Below are positions 56,204 to 64,000 of a stretch of DNA of 64,000 bases, in pieces; positions within the stretch are counted from its first letter, which is position 1, and every line of letters begins with the position of its first letter. The stretch is from assembly GCA_039000515.1 (NCBI GenBank), contig JBCFYV010011135.1, positions 15,518,918-15,582,917 on the forward strand, given 5' to 3'. The stretch is from Timema cristinae. Its lineage: Eukaryota; Arthropoda; Insecta; Phasmatodea; Timematidae. The position numbers and the translations under genes were made by a program. The notes beneath the pieces were generated by a model, which ran no database searches, was not told where the DNA came from, and saw nothing but the letters and a program-made list of their open reading frames with translations.

Positions 56204-58991
56204 TTTGTACGCCCGCCAAAGAATGCATCCCTGGGACTGAGAGGTTCCTTGGTATACACCTCGTGCCTGAGTACAAATTGCTGCAAGTCCTTGTCTGTGC
56301 GTTTCATCGCATTAAACATGCACTCCCACATCTCTACGACCGTGTAGCCGGCATTCTTAAACTTTTCCAAACAAGCCATGGTCGCTTCATAACGCGTCTC
56401 CATGGTCTCGTGGGGGCTATTTTTGACCTGGGTGGTCCTGTCAGGGTAACAGAGAGGGCACCCGTGCCAATAACAGCCCCAAAACTGGAAGACGGTGGTG
56501 GTATCTCCAGCTTTAACAACACCGTCTACACGTCGCCCTAACACATATTCCTCACGGCCGTTACCCGCATGAAGAATAGAGACACCGCGTTGATGGGCCT
56601 CCCAGCAGAGCCATTGTACAGCGACGTGCGACTGTTGGTCTGCGCACCGATAGCCACCGTTAGGGATAATACCGATAGTATTCTCCTTAAGATGACTTCG
56701 GCGGTAAACCAACATGGCCGCTCCAGCTATCGTACACGCCTCTCTGAAAGGATCCACCTTTGCTTTCTCCATGAGCATCTCTCTAAACTTCAGGCAGGCC
56801 TTCCGTAGGATCTCTACATCTTTCACACAATACAGTTCCAACTCGCGTTTAAAATCAAAGACATAGTTATCTTTGACCAACGCGTCATACCACTTCTCAA
56901 AGTGCTCCTTTCCCTCAACTGACATCTCGCCGATGCCGTAGTCCTCCTTTGGCGGCAAGGGACCCCTATACCCCGCGTTTTCTTTTTTATTGAAAAAATG
57001 GGGGAAATGTCCCTTGGCCAAAGACTCGTCCAAGCCGAAAGTTTTGGGCAATTTGGACAGCGACATCGGGAGAAAGTTCAGTGAGTCAATAAAGTGGAGC
57101 GGGCCGTAACGCATGGACATGATTTTCCCACCGTTCATTATAAGTTCTGGAGTCCATTTTTTAACCTCCATCATATATTTTAAAATAAAATTTCCATCAT
57201 AGGATTTAGCGTTATGGCCGAGGAGGGTGATATCCTTAAATTTTGAAGCTTTAATTTGAACAATAAATTCGAAAAATTGGGCCATTGTGGTATCACCCTT
57301 GAATATGCGAGTCCTATCGCCCCCACAGTCGGTGCAATGGTGATCATTTGCATCTATATGAACACAGGCCTTACAACACGTTTGCACGACACATAGGTTT
57401 GGTTCGTGTAAGTACGTGCTGACCGCACCTTGAAGAAGCGTTTCTTGTCTGCATTCAAAGTCATAGAATACAAACATGAAACTACTCTTTTCCAGTGACG
57501 GCTTTGACGGGGCCTGTTTCATATAACAGAAATGACCAAAAGGGCGATGGGTCTCACATACTCTACAAAAAGTCTCATAACACCTATGTGAATAATTTGA
57601 TTTTTCCAAACTGAAAAATTGCCCGCATACCTCGCAAACCTTTTTGACATCACAGACCGACCTGTGACCGCTGAAAAAACCGGGACGTTTATGGTTATCA
57701 AAGCACGTCTGATTTGTGAACCAACGACCACAGTTTTCACAAAGCACAGATCGGCCTCCACTACAAACCGCTTTAGCGTGGCACTTTTTGCACGCGGATT
57801 CACACTTGTGTTTGTTCTTTGTGTTGAACGGTACACGGCACTCGCGGCAAAAGTACACACACTTAAATGCGGCTGTCAAGGATGTTATGACGTCAAAATG
57901 GTTTTGCTTATCGTCGTGAAAATACAAATCAAGGTGCCCCATAAAGGAATGTTCGGAGGGAGTAGGCCCCTCATATAGGACCTGTCTCCCCCGACGTTCC
58001 CTGAACACTGTGATTTTGTATTCGGAAAGGTATGCTTGAAATTGTTTCAGCTCAGTGAGCCCACCACCTTTCAAAAGATTCACATGGGCATCACGGCATA
58101 GTTCTTCTGCTTTGAGTTTTTGAATATTACGACCCCATTTGATTTGTCTAAAGGTGTTCACGTCCATGCATCCTGGTTCTCTTTTATTGTCACATATAGC
58201 TTTGGCGACAACCAATGCACGGGCAAGACAAAGTGTGTCGTCATTTTGAATCGTAATGATCCCTTTGTTATTACGGCTATATGTGCTTGCGGGAGAGAGT
58301 TTATCACAATAACGTCCACTCCCGCGAGGCTCCTTAAAGTGGGAGAGTTTAACGTACAATGGTGCAGTACTCAAAAACAAACTATTACTCTGCAGCACGC
58401 GACTTACGTTATCAAGCACTGCTCTAGCGTCTAGCTGGTCTGCTCGTCTAAATGAGACATACACAGGGCTTAACGTTGAGTCAGTGCTACTCAAAAGTAA
58501 GCCTACGTGGTCATCGGCGCTAACGCCATGGTCCTGCAACCGATGGAGCAAATTAGTAATTTGTTCTTCAAGCCAGCTTATTGCGTCACGATCGCTTGCT
58601 GGTGCACCAAGATGTACGGTAATTTCTCTACCAGTATAAAAGAAACGCCTCAATTGTTTAATCCTCTCTTCGATGATGCGAAGAGGGACGCCATTTTGCA
58701 ATTCCCCACCTACCTGATTCACCTGGCCACTAATTCCGTTTTGAGGGGCAAACGACGGTCCCGCTATCGCCAGTTCCACGGGCCCCATCTCCCTCGCCGC
58801 CGCCGCCGGGGCTCGAACTCCGTCTCCCTGCTGTAGAGGCCGGAGTGAAGATGTTCCGGCTTGCAGGGACACAGGGGCTCGAACCCCTTCTCTCTGGAGC
58901 TGGGGCGATGCGGCTACATAGGGCTGGAGGGGTCCCACCGCTGGTGATGGTGGCTCTGTGGTCATCCCGCCATTTCCGGCCTCCAATTCAA
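56053..58991 (-). CDS. type B DNA polymerase, N-terminal and exonuclease part
   Basis: Main exon of a Polinton/adintovirus-like polymerase. Numbering runs from the open frame's first codon at 59,007 (TTG, not a real start). A Pro/Gln-rich tail spans 1-100; ITIQNDDTLCLARALVVAKA at 251-270 is typical of Polinton polymerases. A cysteine/histidine region with several zinc-finger-like CxxC pairs spans 383-495. The 3'-5' exonuclease motifs are YDFE (515-518), GHNAKSYDGNF (597-607) and YCVKD (726-730). FWGCYWHGCPLC (842-853) and FFGGRTN (929-935) precede motif A. The only early ATG is at 58,965. A phase-1 splice acceptor (GTGTTATAG) ends at 58,992, so the 5' end is probably an exon border joined to the leader exons at 61.0-61.6 kb. 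The frame is lost after FFGGRTN; residues beyond about 937 are out of frame. Confidence 0.88.
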
Positions 58992-59057
58992 CTATAACAC
59001 ATGTCAAAGTAAGCCTTGTTACAACAGGCGCATATTTTTTTCTTTAAAATGTATAAT

Positions 59058-59560
59058 ATGTTTGAATTTTCAATTGCTTTAGACGTAACAGGCATTTACA
59101 GAAGTGAGTCAGCGTTTGCGGGGGGAGGGAGAGTGAAAATTTTTCTCTAGTTTACCTTGGTAAGATTCGAACCTAACACTCATCTCTTTAATACTTTTTT
59201 GTATTATTATTATTATAGCATGTTCAATTTTTCAATTGCTTTAGACGTAACCGACATTTACAGAAGTGCGTCAGCACTTGCAGAGGAGGGAGAGTGTAAA
59301 AAATTGTCTCTAGTTTACCTTGCTAAGATTTGAAGCTCAAACTCATCTCTTTAATACTTTTTGTATTATTATTATTACTATAGCATGTTCAATTTTTCAA
59401 TTGCTTTAGACGTAACCGACATTTACAGAAGTGCGTCAGCACTTGCGGTGGAGGGAGAGTGAAAAAAATTGTCTCTAGTTTACCTTGCTAAGATTTGAAG
59501 CTCAAACTCATCTCTTTAATACTTTTTGTATTATTATTATTATTATTATATCATTTTAGC
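59058..59560 (-). repeat. three tandem units of about 163 bp
   Basis: Units are anchored by TTTTCAATTGCTTTAGACGT at about 59,067, 59,229 and 59,394. Each contains a tRNA T-arm-like piece (TAAGATTCGAACCTA or decayed) and ends in a TATTATTATTATTA run. They may be tandemly copied SINE fragments. Confidence 0.85.
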
Positions 59561-60050
59561 AGCGGAGATTACGTCTTAAGATACTTTTCGCTTTAATTGT
59601 TTCAACTACGAATGTGTCAATTTATTGAAAAAAAACGCCTGAGATTATGCTCGCGTAATGAATTGATAGCTATGATACTAGATGTTGTTTCTAACGCCTG
59701 CATAATGAGTGGATAGACAGCCCGCCGCACTTAACACAACGAAAGTTAGACACCTTAAAAGGGGTAGTAAAATTTGAGTTTATAACAGCTTTCTTTAAAT
59801 CGGGGAAAAATATGTTCAACCCTTTTCAAAAAACATTTGTTTGGTTATCATAAGCTACTAGCTGCCTCCTATATTTGAAATATGTATCTAGAGGCAGCTG
59901 TATCCTTAACATGCATTACTTTATTTATAAAATAAGCACAACTTTTAAGATTATGTTTGGCGGTAAACAAAAGACGGTAATAAATTGACAGAGGAAATGT
60001 ACAGCCCTTAACTAAAATACATTTTACTATATTAAGCCTGCAACGTGTAA
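59561..60050. other. unannotated AT-rich stretch
   Basis: No gene or repeat is identified; it lies within the candidate intron. Confidence 0.5.
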
Positions 60051-60051
60051 A

Positions 60052-60717
60052 CATACATAAGAACACGTAAACATTTAGACTGGAATTAAAAAAAGTACGC
60101 CCTAAAGTGTCAGCCAGACACAAATTTAGTACAAGAAGAATAAACTCTCATTTAAACCCCTGTTTGGATTCGAACCCGTGGCACTGCATACATATAGTTT
60201 TTTAAATTGGTTACTATTACACATCATAAATTAAAGTGTATGGACTTATGTTTATGCAGAGTGAAACGTGACTGTCTAAAGTGTTGATTACAATTTTCTG
60301 ACTTTGTACAGGAAATGAACCCATGACCAGGAGACACTAAAATGATACTCGATCACATTGTAAAACGACAATTATAATTTTCTGCATACATAAGAACACG
60401 TAAACATTTAGACTGGAATTAAAAAAGTACGCCCTAAAGTGTCAGCCAGACACAAATTTAGTACAAGAAGAATAAACTCTCATTTTAAACCCCTGTTTGG
60501 ATTCGAACCCGTGGCACTGCATACATATAGTTTTTTAAATTGGTTACTATTACACATCATAAATTAAAGTGTATGGACTTATGTTTATGCAGAGTGAAAC
60601 GTGACTGTCTAAAGTGTTGATTACAATTTTCTGACTTTGTACAGGAAATGAACCCGTGACCAGGAGACACTAAAATGATACTCGATCACATTGTAAAACA
60701 ACAATTATAATTTTCTG
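60052..60717 (+). repeat. 333-bp tandem duplication
   Basis: Two nearly identical 333-bp units (word GAACACGTAAACATTTAGAC at 60,061 and 60,394). Each carries a T-arm-like GGATTCGAACCCGTGGCACT and a second GAAATGAACCCRTGACCAGG. The very high identity suggests a recent duplication. Confidence 0.95.
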
Positions 60718-60881
60718 TCTTTGAACCCGGGACCCTTTATTGAACAAAATAGTTGACTAAACCAGTATTTTCGCTTATCCCAAGAGGGAATTGAACCAAG
60801 GACTCCCCCCCAATGCTCAGTATAAATCATACAGGTAGGATTTTTAATAAACGTTTAAGTAGCAATATAGTTTTCCTTGCT

Positions 60882-61279
60882 CTAAACTGTAAACACACGC
60901 ATTCTTTTATACACTAAACGATGTAGTACAAGCTCACTGCTAGCAATTGTTTTCGACTCTGAGGGGCGATATAACAGGATTTGTGCGAGAGAGAGAAAGC
61001 TATACTGCCTACTGGCTACATGTAGAAGGTACTTACATAGCAGTCGGTCAAGGGTGTCCAAATCTGCCCAAACAGCGGGAGGTGCATTTCCCATGGCGAC
61101 CAGGGGTACCGGTGGTAGGGGCGCGGGCGCAAAGATACAGGGAGAGGGCCTGGGGGCGACATCAGTGGCGTCGTGAGTGGCACCGATTCGTAAGGGCGCC
61201 TCCGGGGGAGTCGATGTCTCTACAACTGACGGTATGCACCCCCGAAGCCCTTCGTCTAAACCGTACGGATCCCAGTAGT
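60882..61279 (-). CDS. leader exon 3 (acidic, proline-rich)
   Basis: The acceptor TTAATTTCAG ends at 61,280 and the exon starts in phase 1. It encodes a tryptophan/tyrosine start (YWDPYGLDEGL), a proline-rich middle (STPPEAP; APAPLPPVPLV) and an amphipathic end (ADLDTLDRLL). Two fates are visible. Splicing at the donor TATGTAAGT (exon end 61,037; 243 bp, divisible by three) would join it in frame to the polymerase acceptor at 58,992. Reading on instead gives about 52 more residues to TAG at 60,882, with ATTAAA about 30 bp further. The unspliced form would give an acidic protein of about 183 residues with exons 1-2. The family is not recognised. Confidence 0.55.
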
Positions 61280-61370
61280 CTGAAATTAAATAAATACAAA
61301 TTAATTAGCATTTACAGGAAAAAAAACACCAACAAGACTCCAATATATATGTTTTTAGTCTGTTACTTAC

Positions 61371-61487
61371 CCATCGACGCGTTAGCATCAGCGTTGCAAA
61401 TTCCGTTTTCATCGAACAGTAGCAGCTGGTCCAGGCTATTGGGATCCTCCGGTTGTATATCCCCTCCAATCATCGGGGGCTCTTCAA
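61371..61487 (-). CDS. leader exon 2
   Basis: 117 bp, flanked by a strong acceptor (TTTTTTTGTTAG, ending 61,488) and donor (GTAAGT from 61,370). Both borders are phase 1, so skipping it would keep the frame. It encodes an acidic segment with EEPPMIGGD and SLDQLLLFDENG, a hydrophobic-acidic pattern like that of transcription activation motifs (inference). The introns on each side are about 90 bp and rich in T before the acceptors. Confidence 0.6.
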
Positions 61488-61582
61488 CTAACAAAAAAAG
61501 AAGAACACCGTTGTACGCCCCAGCTGTATTAGTCAACAAAAAAAAAAAAACACCAGTTAAAATATACAGAAAAAAAACTTAC

Positions 61583-61619
61583 CTAAATTTAGAAAATTTT
61601 CTAGCGACTCGAAACTCAT
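61583..61619 (-). CDS. leader exon 1 with start codon
   Basis: ATG at 61,619-61,617 is the first after the TATA box. It encodes MSFESLENFLNL plus one base, then a consensus donor AG|GTAAGT. Phase 1 matches exon 2. It is too short to be found by ORF length alone; support comes from the promoter, the splice sites and the consistent phase through all following exons. Confidence 0.6.
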
Positions 61620-61680
61620 TTTTTTGATGTTCGGCGGCGTCAATCACAAATTGAAATGACCAAATGTAATGAGCGGGTTC

Positions 61681-61688
61681 TATTTATA
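61681..61688 (-). promoter_or_regulatory. TATA box of the leader/polymerase gene
   Basis: TATAAATA on the minus strand, preceded by GAAGAGGG, 62 bp before the ATG of exon 1. The surroundings (a purine-rich AGAGGG beside the box and a CCCGCT 3' of it) resemble those of the + strand TATA at 50,389. Confidence 0.7.
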
Positions 61689-61740
61689 CCCTCTTCAAAG
61701 AGCCTGCCGTCTGTAATGACCTAATACTCTAATGTGTCTC

Positions 61741-61752
61741 TGCGCATGCGCA
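61741..61752 (-). promoter_or_regulatory. NRF1-like palindrome upstream of TATA
   Basis: TGCGCATGCGCA is a perfect palindrome containing the NRF1/Ewg consensus GCGCATGCGC. It lies about 53 bp upstream of the TATA box. Binding is inferred from the consensus. Confidence 0.5.
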
Positions 61753-61893
61753 ACACAGACCTGTCCATAAGTCCCTTTGTAAATCCCGTTATTTCAGTAG
61801 TCGGCATCGACCCAGCGAAGTGGACGGAGGTGCCTGCTCGATGCTCTGTTCCACTGCCTTAAATATGAGTGAAGAATGACCCTGAGCACGGAA

Positions 61894-62175
61894 CGAATCC
61901 TGGATAGCTCAGTGGTCAGAGCAATGGCGTACTAAGCCAGAGGTCACGGTTTGGAACTTGAAACCTTACCTTAAATATTTTAATTTGTTTGGTAGAAAGA
62001 CCAAAACTATAGTATGAAGAGCATATAGCTACTTTACCTGCGGTCAGTATCTATCAACATACTTGCTCGGTATGCGTTTGTTATTCACCTGCATCACAGG
62101 TAGCGTAGTCTAAGACGTCACTGCCAATGCCTGGGAGGTCGCGGGTTTGATTCCCGTTCTGGTACATGACCATTC
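61894..62175 (+). other. two tRNA-like fragments
   Basis: 61,899-61,965 has TGGATAGCTCAGTGGTCAGA (box A) and GGTCACGGTTTGGAAC (weak box B). 62,100-62,165 has AGGTAGCGTAGTCTAAGACG and GGTCGCGGGTTTGATTCCCG. The acceptor stems do not pair convincingly, so these are SINE heads or tRNA pseudogenes rather than functional tRNAs. Confidence 0.4.
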
Positions 62176-64000
62176 TAGGTGTCAGCCCTCCCGCAAACGT
62201 AGACCAAAGGTGTTTTTTTCCGCACCCTTCGTGAAAATGCGGGTACATTTTCCGTCCTCCTATCTACTTAGCGGGGTTCATCATTGGTTTGACTTCGAAC
62301 ACTGAGGCAAATGCGGGTACACTATCCCAAGATATTAAATACCGTGTGTGAACTCGTCACCTTACCTTAAATATTAACAACATATTCTTACTAGTTTTTT
62401 TTTATTGACAATCAACAATAAATTTACAAGCGCAATATTATTTAGGTCTTTGCCGACTGTGAGTACTTGACGTATGAATAGGGGATTCTGCCTGTTTAAA
62501 GTATATGCTGTATATCACATGACTTGAGACGTATGAATATGTTAAATAGTGAGTATTCAGACAGAACTTTATTAAATAATGTATAACCTTTACACATGTT
62601 CCTATGTTAAATACCTAGGGGAAAAAAAATCATGGCGGCTATATATATTTTGATAACATAAATAATAACTTTTACATAAGTTTATAAGTAAAATATCTAG
62701 GAAAAAAATCACGGTGCTTATATAACTTTTAGATACATTCCCAGAAGTTTATTTTTAAATACCCGTTTCATATTCGATACTGTAAGTACCGTTACCCATC
62801 AGACACCTTCAACCTACCACAGAGGATGGGCCGTGTCTGCTAGATGCTCTGTTCAGGCAACAGCGGAGTACGCTTTGGCGCAGAATGAATAGCAAATGAT
62901 GGTGCACAACTGGTTGCATGTACTGCCATGGCGCCGAATGAATAAGTTTGGTTTAGCAAACGGTGGTGCAAAATGGACGAACGAAACCTGCTTGATTATT
63001 ACACCGTATAAATATGTGAGAGTAGATATCATAACTTTTCTATGTCTAAGATGAGGCTATTCCTATTAAAATTGGACTATACAGGAACACCCCCTCTGTC
63101 CACGTGGGTGAGATTTGAACCCCAGATCGCCAAGCTGTCCAACGAGTTTTATTCACCCAGGGTTTCCCCCACCCTCCCTCCACGCAGATGAAGGTACATT
63201 CAAGCGAGGAGTCCTTTAAGGAACACAAACTCGTTGTTCTTTTACATTATCAATAATGCATTTGAAATAAAATAAGCGTAGTTTACTCGTGGCAATATTA
63301 CGGGTAATTCTTGTATATTAGAAATGGCCAGGAAGTGGATGCGTGCGAGAGAGCTGTCATAGACTTTGGGCAGTGGAGCATGGACACTTTCCTACAAATT
63401 CGGGTACATTTTATCAGCATTCTACTTTACGCATAAATTTCCTATTAGTGTAAATAAATACATCCTTTTTAATAATTGGTTTCTTCTGATCCACTTTCCT
63501 ACAAATTCGGGTACATTTTATCTGCATTATACTTTACGCATAAATTTCCTATTAGTGTAAATAAATACATCTTGTTCCAACCCTCCAGATCACCAAGCTG
63601 TCCAACGAGTTTTATTCACCTCTGGTTTCCCCACCCTCCCTCCGCGCAGCTGTGCGAGGAGGCCTTTGTTTTAACACCTAATATGATTACAGGCATAGGT
63701 AAGGTCAGTGTTAGAGCAACTTTTCTATCTTTAAGATAAGCTTGTTATAGCATAGTTTACTTGCGTTTATATACAGTAATTCATGTATATTAAAATAGGA
63801 CAGGTAGTAAGAAGTGGTTGTGCTAGATATTTGGTTTTAAAAGATACATTAGAATCTTTCACTCTGCACCACCTAATGGATGTGTGTGCGAGCTGTCATA
63901 GACTTTGGGCAGTGGAGCTTAAACACGTCAACGTTCAACCAAAGTAGTAGCGAAACTGCCTTATAACGGTAAATTATTTGTTCGCTTGGTGTGCCTGTTT
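62176..64000. other. no gene recognised; tandem and dispersed duplications
   Basis: A minus-strand relative of the 121-bp 3'-end repeat lies at 62,395-62,460. Two units of about 107 bp (TTTCCTACAAATTCGGGTAC at 63,389 and 63,496), a repeated CACCAAGCTGTCCAACGAG segment (63,127 and 63,590), and a repeated GAGCTGTCATAGACTTTGGG (63,351 and 63,890) follow. Short open frames are made of these repeats. Confidence 0.55.

Larger units (their letters stand above)
58992..61036 (-). other. candidate 2-kb intron upstream of polymerase exon
   Basis: Lies between the exon-3 donor (GTAAGT, 61,036 downward) and the polymerase acceptor at 58,992. It contains two tandem arrays and no conserved coding sequence. 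The 84-codon frame at 59,869-60,123 has no recognisable domain. Confidence 0.45.

Noticed and set aside
56195..56210. Programmed ribosomal frameshift in the polymerase
   Set aside because: No classical X XXY YYZ slippery heptamer in the right frame is visible at the overlap; an indel or sequencing error is simpler.
54836..58836. Open frames on the + strand across the polymerase locus
   Set aside because: They are antisense shadows of the polymerase; the minus-strand frames carry all the conserved motifs.
60947..61627. 226-codon + strand frame opposite the leader exons
   Set aside because: It runs through the introns and exons of the minus-strand gene and contains lysine/asparagine runs from antisense T-tracts; the minus strand has the promoter and splice sites.
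61899..61965. Functional tRNA gene
   Set aside because: Box A is good, but box B and the acceptor stem do not fit; it is better read as a SINE head or pseudogene.

Overview
The window is AT-rich, repeat-dominated nuclear DNA of an animal, most likely an arthropod. The evidence is several tRNA-derived SINE families, PIF/Harbinger and hAT transposon debris, foldback MITEs, a TTAGG-type pentamer run, and a Polinton/adintovirus-type DNA polymerase with introns. The species cannot be named from the sequence. I found no convincing conserved host gene; almost every open frame outside 50.4-61.6 kb lies in a repeat.

Layout. 1-2.5 kb: AT-rich DNA, a small minisatellite on a retrotransposon remnant, and a SINE. 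2,541-15,615 and 37,634-48,587 are the two arms of a very large inverted repeat, about 13.1 and 11.0 kb, around a 22-kb spacer. The arms carry the same transposons in mirror image: an internally deleted Harbinger, a 770-bp TIR element, SINEs, a foldback MITE and a 75-bp tandem array. They differ by roughly 1-2 % substitutions where I compared them, by a 46-bp minisatellite expanded about 46-fold only in the left arm, and by one SINE present only on the left whose empty site survives on the right. The spacer holds nested transposons, an 18-bp satellite grown inside a SINE (32.3-33.5 kb), LINE ORF2 remnants, and a 100-N assembly gap at 36,162-36,261.

48.6-61.9 kb differs in character: higher GC, compact genes, and polyadenylation signals overlapping or next to stop codons. 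It looks like an endogenous Polinton/adintovirus-like element. On the + strand, tandem repeats with TGACGTAA (bZIP/CRE-type) sites lead to a perfect CRE, a TATA box and three small genes (50.4-52.1 kb). The last gene ends in a triplicated 3' end with polyadenylation signals. Converging on the - strand is a protein-primed type B DNA polymerase (58,991-54,830; all exonuclease and polymerase motifs present, one frame break). About 2 kb upstream of it are a TATA box and three short exons whose splice junctions are all phase 1, and the last donor is in frame with an acceptor at the polymerase 5' end. The simplest reading is a multi-exon, promoter-driven polymerase gene, with an alternative short acidic product. 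No integrase, capsid, protease or packaging ATPase gene is visible here; they may lie beyond 64,000 or be lost. A second, decayed polymerase-type N-terminal fragment sits at 53.8-54.05 kb.

61.9-64 kb: tRNA-like fragments and tandem duplications, no recognisable gene. Because no search could be run, family calls rest on motif recognition.
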